From Diphasiastrum complanatum (taxonomy: Eukaryota; Streptophyta; Lycopodiopsida; Lycopodiales; Lycopodiaceae): a stretch of DNA of 64,000 bases. Positions 12,000 through 23,900 of this stretch are shown here, one piece after another. The translations under genes and the position numbers were made by a program. The stretch covers positions 27,234,649 through 27,298,648 of the forward strand of contig CM055100.1 of assembly GCA_029204225.1 (NCBI GenBank). The letters are read 5' to 3'. How positions within the stretch are numbered: position 1 is the stretch's first letter; each line of letters opens with the position of its first letter. Below the pieces are notes generated by a model that saw nothing but the letters and a program-made list of their open reading frames with translations, did not search any database and was not told the origin of the DNA.

Positions 12000-13875
12000 A
12001 CTATTATTTAAACTTTAGATCCAAGCATGGAGGTAAAGGTCAATTACTCTATGTGCCATGTCAAGTTTTCTATGGATGAAAAGGGCACATGGCAGGAAAG
12101 AACAATGTGGTTGTAGATGCATTGAGCATACAAGAGCAACTGATGGCGTAGACCCATTGGCTAAGGAGTTAATGATAGAATTCTAGCTAGGTAAACTGTG
12201 TAGATAATTCACTTGGAAAGATCAAATGGTTGTTTATAAACAACGCAGAGTCTGTGTTCTAGATGACATCAACCTAAGGAAGAAAATCTTCAAGGAACAT
12301 CATGATTTACTTACCATTGGACATCCAGGGGTGAATTGCATGCGTGAAATGCTCAAGAGAGGTTTCTATTGGCCGAATATGTGGTGAATCCTATATACAA
12401 ACATGCCCTACATGTCAAGAAGTAAAAGTGGAACCGTTAGCCCAGCAAGACTACTCTAGCCACTACTAATGCCAACATATCCTTGGGAATCAGTGGAACA
12501 TGGATTTCATTGTGCAACGACCATGCCGCCTGAGTTTTGATTCAATTTACATGGTGATTGACTAATTTTTGAAACAAGCTCACCTTGTATCAACAAAAAG
12601 TCCAATGATAGTATTAGAAGTGGCAAAATATTTTTCAAATATGTCTTCAACTACTGTGGCATGCCTAGAATGTTTATCTCAAATCGGGACACTAAATTTG
12701 TGGGAAAGTTTTGGACCTATTTGTTTCACCTAGTGGGAACCAGCCTAAATTTTAGCACGACTTATCACTTTCAAACAGGTGGATAAACATAGTGAGTCAA
12801 CATGAAAATTGAGCAATATCTATGAAATTATGTGGCTTATGACTAGTTTGATTGGTTTATCTATTTGGATATCCTTGAATTTGCACATATCAACATGGTG
12901 AACAAATCTATTGGAAAGGTTCCATTTGAGATAAACAATGGCCATTTTCTTATGGGAGTGCAAAGAAACCCCAGTTTTCACCATAGAGGAGTTCATCATG
13001 AGTGGCACACAAAGTTCACACAGGTGAAGGCGTCCTTAAGACAATCACAACAAAGCATGGTAGCTGACATGAACCCACATTCGAGAACTGGAATTGAATG
13101 AAGGTGATCAAGTTTGGCTGAACACCGAGAATATAATGTTGTTGAAAGAGGGCTATCACGCAAGTTTCTTTGCCCTTACGCTAGTTCCCATTATGTCATG
13201 AAGATCATTATATTGGCTTATTGGTTGGCATTGCCATCAATATTGGATATACATAACATATTTCATATTTCATTACTCAAAAGGTACAAACCGGATGAGT
13301 GATTTGATTGACAACACAAACTTCGTCACCTGCCAACAACAACCGATGACACAAAAGGACTTCTTGTTCTAGAACAAGTATTGGCACATCAAAAGTGAAC
13401 TAGTACTCAACATGAATATCTAGTGATATGGTTACGAGCTCTATTTAACTGAGGCTTTTTGGGAGTTTGAAGGCAAGCTTAAAGCGGGAGCACCTGACAT
13501 ACTTAGTGATTACTTTACTAAGAATCAACGCAATAGCTATTTTTCCAAATTGGCACATAATGCCTAACTGGCGGCATACCAAATGTCTATCTTCATGAGC
13601 ACTCACATCCATTTTGGAGTTCAAGAAATTTCCACATATCCTTTTTATCTGTTAATAAATCAGTTGCAACTTTATACATGTTTTATGTAAGTGAACTTAA
13701 TCCACACTTTTCCTGTGATGTGTGCAACCGTATCTTTGTTTTTGTTCTATGGCCAGTGTATAAAGCTTGCACCATTGTACTTGTAAAGTTTGGCTGGTGA
13801 ATCAAGCCTGGACCATGTGTCTTAAGTATAGTTTGGTCTTGATGAGGACATCAGCTTTCTCAAACGAGGGGAGAA
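12000..13875 (+). pseudogene. Chromovirus (Ty3/Gypsy) RNase H-integrase-chromodomain remnant
   Basis: Near 12085 the RNase H end can be read (GKNNVVVDALS). Integrase follows: GHPGVNCM and RGFYWPNM of the zinc-binding region at 12310-12385, WNMDFI and DSIYMVID near 12490-12560, NRDTKFVGKFW near 12690, then EFAHINMVNKSIGKVPFE at 12880, GDQVWL near 13105 and IFHISLLKRYKPDE at 13258-13302. From 13377 a chromodomain-like tail reads EYLVIW and, after a frameshift, FWEFEGKL. These are the standard parts of a plant chromovirus. Numerous stops and frameshifts make it non-functional. Confidence 0.85.
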
Positions 13876-14740
13876 TGTTGTATAACTAACTTGGGTGCAT
13901 CAAGCATGTCCCATAAGACCTAGACAAGTGACACTCCAAAGGTCCCAAAGCAAGTTAGGAAGTCAAGGACTAAGTCTCCAACATGTGGTGAGCTAGTCAA
14001 GTAGTCACAAGTCATGAGCTAGCTCTGGAGCTCAAGTCATGGCCTAGTCAGTACCTAGGACCCATGTCTAGGAGCGAAGCTGATTTTGCCAATCGAAACA
14101 TCTCTTGGGACCCATGTTCAGAAACTAGAATGATTATGCCAGACTTAATCAACAAAATATAAACTAAGTCCAAAAAAGTGTGCTATACCAAAGAACACGA
14201 TATTCTAGGAGAGAGGGGATGCGCATAATCACTATAGATTAACTATAGGGGGGAGTAAGGTAGATATAAACTTGGGCAATTCAAACAATGGCAGAAATCC
14301 AATTGCTAGGTCTTAGCTCCCTCTACCAGCATGAGCCAATCCCAATGCCCAGGTGGCCACAAGATCGGTCAGTCCATGTATGAATGTAACTTCTTATAGT
14401 TTTAATAAAGTTGATCGCCTCTGGGACTGGTTCACGTGGAAGGACCCTTACTACAACCTTTTTGTGTCATCGACACCTGAGAGCTTGTATCACCTATGCG
14501 TGGCTTGTTGCTATGCCATTGGGTCAGTTTGGCAACCATTATGCCTTGGAATTTCACAAGTGTCTTGTCTTTGACTGTGGTTACCTTCTGGGGATGGATT
14601 CCCAGTGGGCTTTCGAATTGGTTAGGATTTCAATTTTCCTGAGTTTGAAGGGTTAGGCAGGTTACCTTTTTTTAGACTTAAACATGTGTTGGAGAAACTG
14701 CTCAAGTCCCAGCACCCTTTGAGGCGTCGATGCTACACCA
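13876..14740 (+). repeat. Probable chromovirus 3' LTR
   Basis: A purine tract (GAGGGGAGAA) at 13866-13875 immediately precedes TGTTGTATAACTAAC, the expected polypurine-tract-then-TG arrangement downstream of the chromodomain. A TAATAAAG-like signal lies at 14403. The right end is uncertain; a terminal CTACA near 14735 is a candidate. Short ORFs at 14353-14656 lie inside it and are not genes. Confidence 0.5.
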
Positions 14741-15650
14741 AGTCCTTGACCAAAATGGGAACTTGGCCAAACAAGCAAGGACTACTAGTGTATTCAACTC
14801 TATCCATAAAAGTAAACTTGTGAAAACTAATAGAGCTCAAAATGCATCGCTTGTTGTAAAGTTAGAGCAATTTAAAAAATGACATTTCGCCACAGTAAAA
14901 TTGGCAAATACTAATTATGAAGCTATTCAAGTAGTAATTCATGCTTAGAAGTAGCAAAGTCAATCTTGTAGCCAAGTTCATAATCATTTCATGGACTGAG
15001 TTCAAGAAAAAGATGACATAAAATACAAGTACTCATGCAAACTAAGACACCGTAGCCACTCATTTCAAGCCCATGGATGTAAATGCAATTTTTTTTTAGC
15101 ATAGTTTGAATCAATGTGCAAAAATCATCTCTAAGCCCTTGACCAAAATGGAAATTTGGCCAAACAAGTGAGATTGTTAGTGTATCCCGACTCTATCTAT
15201 GAAATTAAACCTGTAAAAAGTAACATAGCTCAGAATTTGTTGCTTGATGTAAGTTAGATCAATTCCAAATATGAAATTTCACAACAATACAATTGGAAAA
15301 GAGTAACTATGGAGCTGTTGAAACTATAATTCATGCTCAAAAGTAGCAAGTTAAGCTTGTACCCAGTTCATAATCATCTCATGGATTGATTTCAAGGAAA
15401 AAATGACATAAAACATAACTCATGCAAAATACAACATCCTAGCCACTCAAGGACTGTTAGTGTATCCCGACTCTATCAACTTGTAAAAACTAGCAAAGCT
15501 CAAAACACATCACTTGCTAAAAAGTTAGAACAATTCCAAAAGTGATATTTTAGCATAATAAAATTGGCACATACTACCTATGGAGTTGTTCAATATGTGA
15601 TTCATGCTCAAGAGTTGCAAAGTTAATTTTGTACCAAGTTTATACAATCT
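14739..15650. repeat. Three diverged tandem repeat units (about 200-390 bp)
   Basis: Three head-to-tail units begin near 14739, 15130 and 15445. Each contains a recognisable order of motifs: CCTTGACCAAAATGG (first two), TTAGTGTATCCCGACTCTAT (last two), AGCTCA, AGTTAGA, AAAATTGGC, and CATGCTCAA/CATGCTTAG. The first two also share TTCATAATCAT and GATGACATAAAA. The units are clearly homologous but well diverged, so the array is old. No protein match is apparent. Confidence 0.8.
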
Positions 15651-16347
15651 AACCTCTTATTGTTGGGACATTTGCAATGCTTTGAAGCACATGTGAAAGT
15701 GAATTTACTAACTAGTGACTTAAGTGCTTAGACATTTAAATCTTGAAACAAAATGATTATTTGGAATGATTTTTACAACATTCAATTATACAACTACACA
15801 ATTCAATAACCCTTAAGGTTATATAGTCTGCAAAAGGATATGGAAGCTTGTTGAATAACTCATATTATCAACATGCTCTTTTCATGATGGGCTAGCTATT
15901 AGGATGACTTCCATATCAGTGACATTTTCAAAGAAAAGGCAGAGCTCGATTCAAAGGAATCACCAACTCTACCATCCTTTGTTTTCTCTCCCTTCACTAT
16001 GAAGTGCTACTATGTAATGTAGGTTTCCTCCATCAACCATCGAACACTACAATCTCCAAAACCATTTATTTGTAGGATCTTTGAGATAAAATCATTCTAG
16101 CAAACATTCATGATCAATAATCCCAATGTTTTTACAATCTTGTGAATCATATGGTTGTGATGGAAAGCTCCAAAACCATTTGACAGATTGTGTGCTCTTA
16201 TTGTTGAGTTGTCATTTATTCTTGTCATTTCTTGATCATAAAGCATGTAGATCTAGCCATATCTAACATGAATTTCATGGATGTGCTAGTTTTGAGGTCA
16301 TTTTATTTATATCAAATCCTTCCACAAGAAACCTTTTCATCTTGATA
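15651..16347. other. Unrecognised AT-rich sequence
   Basis: No ORF, RNA gene or known element is recognised. It lies between two local tandem-repeat arrays and could be part of the same decayed element. Confidence 0.4.
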
Positions 16348-16785
16348 TGCTCACAAGTGCACAAAATCTTACCAAGGTGAATAGTTTATGTAGCAATGTG
16401 TAAATTCACCCTTGGAGTTTTAGACGCTATGTGCACAAAAAAACAACAATTTTGCAATTAGCATAGCACATTTTTTGAAATTTGTTCTACTAGCACAATG
16501 CAAAAAATCTTTTCTAAAAACCTATTAACTTGCCAGGTTGCTACTTTCATGTTGATATGTTAGAAGTGCACATGATCATATTGAAGTGAATAATTTATGT
16601 AGCAATGCATTGCTTTTACTCTTTGATATAAGTCTACAATTTTTCTTCAAGTTTTAGAAGCTATGTGCATAAGTGAAAACAACAATTTTGCAATGAGCAT
16701 AGTGCAAAAAGCTACACACAATTATTTGGAAGATTTTCTACTAGCACAATGCAAAAAATCTTTTCCAAAAAGCTATTACCTTGCC
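16348..16785. repeat. Two-copy tandem repeat, about 210-230 bp units
   Basis: Unit one (16348-16553) and unit two (16554-16785) share GTGAATA.TTTATGTAGCAATG, GTTTTAGA.GCTATGTGCA, AACAACAATTTTGCAAT and CTACTAGCACAATGCAAAA. Unit two has an insertion of about 30 bp. A shorter repeat around TGGTGATCG..GCTACT follows at 16794-16850. Confidence 0.8.
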
Positions 16786-17521
16786 AATAAGCAATGGTGA
16801 TCGCTACTATCCTGCCAAGAGTCTTGGTGATCGTTGCTACTTTGCCAAGGTGCCTTGTTGAGTAGAGCATTGGAAATTGTGTTGATATATCTTGGACCTG
16901 TGGAGCACTGTGAAGTAGGCTGTTGAAGTTTGTTGCAAACCTGTTAAGCAGTTCATTTTTTTGCTCAAGGCCTCTCCTAACCATTGTAATTTCTACCAAA
17001 CCTCTACATTTGAGAAGCGTCTAGGCTTGGAAGCGCATCCTGGATGTCGATGTGTGCCATCAGTTCCATGTGGCATCGATAAGGGGCTCTTCAGATGCAG
17101 AGCCTGTCCCGTGATTGATGTAGGTAGTGGGAGGCCCGTGCTCTCTCTTCCCAACGCGACTTAGAGTTACTCTTTGCATGTCCTCTTCATGTTGCCCGTG
17201 CTTGTGTTGCAATTTTGGAATGAAAAATTTAAGATTTTTGAACTTTTTGAAACTGTTACAGCCAAGTGATGACGAGGTTAAAAATGACAAAGCCTTGAAT
17301 GCAAACCGACTTGTGAAAGCCCAATGATGCCAAAGGATGGGCTGTTGAGAAGCCCAACCAACCTCATAGACTGGAGGATGGATCATGGGATCACAAGAGC
17401 AACAAGAGTGCAACAAACCTAAGAACCCGTTCTTGACAACATGAGCTCAACAAAAGACAATTCAATAACTCATTCTTGACGACAAGAACGGGCGTGGTGA
17501 GCCAGCCACCATTGAATATCT
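16786..17521. other. Upstream region of NDUFS4
   Basis: No gene is recognised. The right half probably includes the NDUFS4 promoter. A 10-bp inverted repeat CCCGTTCTTG/CAAGAACGGG lies at 17426-17435 and 17483-17492, and the motif TTCTTGAC occurs twice (17430 and 17474). No clear TATA box was found. Confidence 0.4.
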
Positions 17522-17522
17522 A

Positions 17523-17556
<34 letters not shown>

Positions 17557-17611
17557 GGGGGGGTGGGGGAGACCCAAAGAGAGAGAGAGAGAGAGAGAGC
17601 GAGCGCGAGAC
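17522..17611. repeat. GA microsatellite with G-tract
   Basis: A GA run of about 24 bp, then about 17 consecutive G with one T nearby, then a second GA run ending in GCGAGCGCGAGA. It lies 110-200 bp before the NDUFS4 ATG, probably in the promoter or 5' UTR; GA-rich leaders are common in plant genes. A shorter GA run is at 17687-17698. Confidence 0.9.
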
Positions 17612-17720
17612 CCAAGTACCTTCCCTCGCTCAAGGGCGGACCCAGGCCCCTCCCAAAGCGAGATTTTATTTGTGAGTGTGTGCGAGAGAGAGAGAGACAC
17701 AGACAGCGAGGAGGAGGACG

Positions 17721-17915
17721 ATGGCTCGTCGGTTTCTCTCTGCTTTACCCTTATCCTCATTACAGCAGGGTGTTGAGGTGACACAGGCCTCTAGATTATG
17801 GGCATTTCGCTGTTTTGCATCCGATCTGAGTTCGATCGCTACCCAGGAAGATGCTTTAAATATTGGGGAAGTTGGTCAAGTTTCAGGCGTTCCTGAAAAG
17901 CACCTCCATCGAAAG
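17721..17915 (+). CDS. NDUFS4: NDUFS4 exon 1
   Basis: 65 codons carrying the presequence and the first conserved block, ending CGA AAG (Arg-Lys) before a GTTCTC donor. The reading frame continues open into the intron to 17936, but homology stops at the donor. The following exon resumes exactly with the next conserved residue. Confidence 0.92.
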
Positions 17916-20900
17916 GTTCTCTCACACTTTATTTGATTTTTTTCTATGTCTTTTGATGGTTTCTTACTATGTCACGCTCTATCTTCCCGAAGTTTGAAAC
18001 TTAGGGTTATCTGCTATCCTCACTATTTTCTTCCCCTCTATCCCAGGTAGAAAGTGAAGCAATTGCTGATCTAATCTGAGATTGATGAAGCTTTACAGTA
18101 AGAGAAGTAATCAGTTTTAGAATAATGCCTTTGTTATTATTATTATTGGCATTACCTCCAGGATAGGGTTGATCTTTGACGTATAATGCTGTTGCACAGG
18201 TTTTCATTTATTCTCCTGCACGTACAGCATCTCAGCAAGGAACCGCAAAGACGGGCAGGTGGAAAATCAATTTCATTTCAACTCAGAAGTACGTCTCCGG
18301 TGACCCAAGTTCCTTTGCATCTATTCTTCTTAGGCCTGTGGCCTTAGATACACTGCTATCCTTGCCTCAAGGATGGTGTCAAGCACAAATGATCCACAGC
18401 CGCATATACCATCTCATATAAGAAAACAACAAAATATGAAAAGCCTTGTAAGTCCACAACTACTTGGGACTTAAAAGATCAGCTGTGGGCAAATGGTACC
18501 CTGACAATCTTAGTACTCCCTTTCACTCAAAGGCTGCATATGGTTTTCAGCTTAGACTTCATAATGCGTACACAACTTTCTGACTTGAGAACTGACCTCT
18601 TGAGATAAAACATAATCCATCCATAGCAGCATTCAAATGTGTTTAATTGTTTTTTTGAAAGTGTTTAAGAGGTATCAAATGTAATTGAAGGAAATATTCT
18701 TACCTGCTTATGGATGGCGCAGCACACTAGTGCAGGAAAATATTATGGTCTTTCAACACATAAACAAGCTTGCAAGGGAATTTGATCCAATAACAAATCT
18801 TCCCCATGTGCATAGATGCATTTTAGGTTGTTCCGGATTGGAACCTTTCTATTTATTATTTATTATTATTATCATTATTATTCTGTGTCTTGGTTGGAAA
18901 TTTTTTAGGTGTCTTCTGGGGAGAAAAAAAGGTTCGAAAGTGTAAAAAATAGTGATAGGTATTAGGTATCTTAAACTACACTTGTAGTTGGATTGGAACC
19001 GAGTTCGTTTTGCTACATTTCTAGATGATTCAAAGCATTGAATAACATTGTACGACCCTTGTACATCCATGCACTTGGAAGATCTTACGACAAGTCTTTA
19101 AGTCCTTTTGGGAACTCTTCTACCGAGTTGTACCTTGTTGACAATCATGTATTGTGTTCTTTAACACATATTGAGCAAGCAATTACTAGTAATTGAAGCA
19201 AGCTTATTTTAAATTCTAAATTCATAAAACTTAATCGTCACGAGGTTTGATTTCCTCTCTTGGTAGCACTCCTTCCTCAACACTAGATTTAACATGCAAG
19301 CCTTGGCCTAGATATCATTGAGAAGGCATGACAAGGAGTCATTAACTTGACATACATGCGTTTCGTACAATAGAATTTTCTAGATTTTGAAAGCTACTAT
19401 TGCTCCTAGTTTGCGTGTCTCCTAATAAGGTGTTCTACTAGTTGTAATTTATTCAAAGGCTTTTGTGGTTTTGTTTTTGTTCCCGTGTTCTGGAATGCTA
19501 TGCTTTACGGAATGTCGTTCTGATGCAACCTAGCCCACGTGTAACATATGAGCGAGATTTTTTTTAACTCTTTCTTTAACAAAAGCCCTTGATATTTCAA
19601 GATCATCTGCTTGCGAGATGGCAAAATAAATTCTCTTAAAAGTGAAGATGGTATGATGTACATGACCTTTCTTTAGCTCTTCACAATGTATCTAAGCATG
19701 GTTACCTTGACCCTCTAAACTCAATATGTCACATTATCTCAAATATAGCTCAAATAGATAACAGTGTGAAAATGAAAGCGATGCTTTGATCACCTATTAT
19801 TGTTGGCCTATGGAAAGTTTTATTTGCTATAAAAGTGGCCAAAGATGCAATGGTTTGAAGAAATTCACTTACTCGATGTCTGAGAAATGATTTTTAATAC
19901 TTGTACAAATTATAGGCCATAGTAGTAAATGGCTTCATAATTTCGAAGACCATGATAGTTTCCTAGTGGCAAGGTTTTCTGCCATATTATAGGACATGCG
20001 ATTTTCATTTGAGATCTTCGTCCAATTTGGGGTCTTTTGGTTTGTGTTAAGTCTTTCTTTCTCTAATGGCGTAGTTTGCTTGCCACCACTATGCTTGTTA
20101 TTTAGATTCTAAGCAAGTTAAATTGATGAACTGTAAATTTTCTTTCTTTTTTTATGAGGAAGTAGGGACTTTATCATGACCAAGTATTTGCTTTGCCTCT
20201 AGAGAACTGAGAGAAACTCAATATGTGGATCTTTATACCAATGTACGATAGCTTATATGGACGTATGTTGGTGGATGTGGCCTATTGCTACTCTTGGGCG
20301 TTGCCAAAGTGAGTAGGGATGTCATAGCCTGTGTGTGGTCCATGACATGACTGTTGAAGTTGATGATTTGAGACTTTGGGGTTGGACTCCATATGGTTGA
20401 AAATTGCATGCCTCTGTTATGGTGGTTATTACTATACTAGATATATAGTTGAAATATCTCTGACAAGAGCATGTAAAGCATGGGATAAGTTAACCCTTGC
20501 ATGTGTTTCATAATTACATTTCATATGTAGACAAGGTTGGCTAAGTAATATGCTATTCGATTCAGTCTCATGATTCATCTCTTTATTCTTGCAAATTTCT
20601 ATTGACAAATCAATGTTTTATGACTTCTTCCTAACATACCCGATGGATGTCAAAAGTGCCTTCCTCAATGGAGAATTGAAGGAGGAGGTTTACATGGACC
20701 AACCACAAGGATTTGGGGCTGAAGGTAAAGAAAACCTGGTATGCAAGCTTAAGGAGGCATTGTATGGGTTAGAATAGGTGCCTAGGGCATGGTACAATTG
20801 TATTGATGATTACTTTACAAAGCAAAACTTCGTTAGAAGTAAATCTGATTGTAACTTGTATGTTTTGAGGGAGGAGAGGCATAGTAATAATTGTTCTCTA

Positions 20901-23900
20901 TGTTGATGACCTAATCATTACAGGTAACAATATGTTACTCGTTGCTAAGGTCAAAGAAAATCTGAATTGACATGAAAGAGTTGGGCTTGAAGTTTGGAGG
21001 AAACATTGTATTCTTGGTATGAATATGAACTTCTTCAAAGATTTAACATGCAGGATTTCAAGTCCATAGCTACTCCTAGTGGTACAAGTAGCAAGCCATC
21101 CATGGTTGATGGGACACCTTGTGGACAAGACGTTATATTGTCAATTGGTGGGCAGCTTGATTCATCTCACGAATACCAGACTTGACATTTCACATGTAGT
21201 CGGCATTGCAAGTTAGTTTATGAGTAAACTGCTATGTACCCTAACAATACGCCCTTCATTGACGGCCTCGCAAGAGGCAGGATGCAGGTTTGACATTATT
21301 GACATGTTTTAGTGTCACCATCCTAGGTGGTCACATGTCGCCGGTGGGACTGTGCTTGACACGCACTACTGTCCATACGCCTGAGCATATCTGGGACTCA
21401 CTATGCTATGCCTATATAGTGGTGGGGCTTCTCTTTTGCCATTCACTCAGTCTTCCCAGGAGTTGGTGGATGGAGAGCACGTGTAGTAGCCAGGATGTAT
21501 CTCAAGACCAGAAGATATATGCTAGGGAGAGTCGAGGGCGATGACTAGTGGTATGGGACGCTAGTCATCGCCAGAGGCTTGACTGGGCATGATGGTGTCG
21601 GTAACTCCAGTGCAAAGGGGTGGGTCGACAATGACTCTACAGTTGGGTGGATACGGTTCGTCATCACTGGTATGGCGTATGCGTCAACCTTCAAAGCAAT
21701 CAGAGATCTAAGGGAGTTGTAACATTTGGTATCAGAGCAATCGATTCTTTGTTAGGTGCACAAGTTCTCTCATAGGCTTTTGCGGTTTTGAAATTCCTTA
21801 TGGAATGTGGCTGTAAATTTAATTATCTTAACTTTTGTGATTCTTGAAAAGGTTGAGTGTGTTTGTTTGGAAGCAAAATAGTTGAAACTAATTTGTCTTC
21901 TTGACTAGTAAAGTGTTTTTCTTTTGAACCCTTAAATTTTTAGCAATTAAACTTTCCTAGTTCTTAGAAAAGCTTTTGTATTGGTGGGTTTCTTTAAAAC
22001 CTTGGGTTTAAAGAAATGCAAACTCTTTGAAAAACGTAAATTTAAAGTTAGTTTTTCTTGAACCCCCCCCCCCCCCCCCCCCCCTCCCCCCTCTCTTGCA
22101 ATTCATTGTACCTTTTTTTTTTTGGTTTACCAGAAAAAAAAAACAGAGGACCGGCGATGTTGCGCGCCTCAGCGTAGCCTTAGCTTCTGGTATGGTTGTT
22201 GGGGGGGGGGAGATTATTACTCCCCCCTTATGTAGCAATGTTTCATGGGCATGTTTCGTACGTCGTTTCGAAATGCGTATGAAACGTCTGGTTCAGGTTC
22301 GAAACAGGAAATTTTTTTTAGGTTTTTTTTTTTTGAAAATCTGTTTTTGAGGGTTTTTGGGGTTTACAGATGTCATAGAAAGTCTAGTAACAAGCAGATA
22401 CATCCAATTTCATGAGAATGCAATTTCAAGAGGAGAAGTTGTGTATGGTGACTATGGTCAGTTTCCTCAATCAAGTATTGATACTGTCATGGATAGGTTA
22501 TTAGGTTGCGAGAATCTGTTCATGCCCATTGCCTGTACATACTACAAAGCTTATGGTGCGGTTTTTGGGGTTTACAGATGTCATAGAAAGTCTAGTAACA
22601 AGTAGATACATCCAATACTCTCCGTGAACATTCATCACTTGCCAAAGTGTGCAGACCATTTGATGTCACTCACAACACATACCATCGTGCTCATAATGTC
22701 CTAGTATATAGACCCAAAACTTAATATGGAGTTCAATATGATTATCATAATTGATCGAAATTACTCGCCATTCATACAAAAATTAGGAGGCTCCAAGCAA
22801 TCATAATGCTAAAGGACTAATCTGAGATACTAATGCTTCAACATGAAGCTTGGTGATCTCCTACATAAGTGGTGGCTGGATTTTCATTGAAAACTTCCTG
22901 GTTGCATTTCCCTTGTACAAGAAGCATTCTAATCTCTCATCATTTTCTACTGAGTTTCTCAGAAAACAGCCAGCAAAGAAAAGCACTGCCCCAGGGGAGC
23001 CCACCTGCTAGGAAACAAATGCAACTGATATAATTCAACATTGATCACAAATGAAAATCTATGGCAGAAGGTGTCAAGTTAGGTCTAGAGAGAAAAAACG
23101 GACAGAAGCTTGTAAAGACTTAGGCAAGCCTTAGGGTTTTGGAAGGAAAATAGTGCTCTAGAAGGACGCCCACTCCAGCTAATTAAATTAGTTCTCTTGG
23201 CCCGCCCAGAGGTGATATTTAGAATGGGCCTTTTTTCTTGTACATGAATAAAATGGGGCTTGTGGCCAACATACGAATAAAGAGAGTGGTGAGCCGTCAT
23301 CTTGATTTTCACTTCTTTTTGAGCGTTCTCAATTCTTTGCTGCACTGTCACATCTCTACCCTAGGGACTTTTCAAGCTGAGCCTCAAGCTCTTTAGCTCC
23401 ACTGTTCTTTCTTCAACATCTACCTTGATGGGGGACATTGTTGAGTTGTCTCCTCCTTTGGGTTTCACCCTCTTCCCTAATGCTAACCGGGTCCTGATCG
23501 TGCCGATCCTGCACTTTCAAGATTTCACCTTCTGTATTCTAATCCTCAAGCTTTAAACTCCACTCGTGCTTTGTTTAGCATCTATCTCGACCAGAGACAT
23601 TGTTAAGCTTCTTCCTCCTTTGGGTTTCCCCCCTCTCAACCCAGTTCGAATCTATAGTCTTAACTTCACTTTTCAATTCTACCTGGGCTCCTCAAATGAA
23701 GTTGCTGCCATACCCAACAAGGTGTCATCCAATTCTGACAGTAGAAATGTGGTGAACCCTAGCATATTGACACGCTTCAGCTATGTTTCCCTCACCTCTT
23801 TGACATAATCTGTGAATCTGCCTTTGTTCTTTCGAGCAATGCTATTATTGTAGTCATATCTGCTTCGGGTTCGAGCTTCTGCAATTGCTTAAGAGGTTTT

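Noticed and set aside
14353-14656. Two overlapping ORFs of 73 and 81 codons
   Set aside because: They fall within the probable chromovirus 3' LTR and show no conserved motif.
17060-17416. Minus-strand 118-codon ORF upstream of NDUFS4
   Set aside because: No recognisable domain, no promoter, and it lies in the probable promoter of the opposite gene.
17470-17784. ORFs over the GA/G-tract before and across NDUFS4 exon 1
   Set aside because: Low-complexity translation; exon 1 in its proper frame explains the conserved part.
18176-18421. 81-codon ORF including NDUFS4 exon 2
   Set aside because: Only residues from 18200 to 18288 are conserved; the rest is intron read-through.
22027-22350. Proline-rich ORF over poly-C
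   Set aside because: Artefact of a homopolymer.
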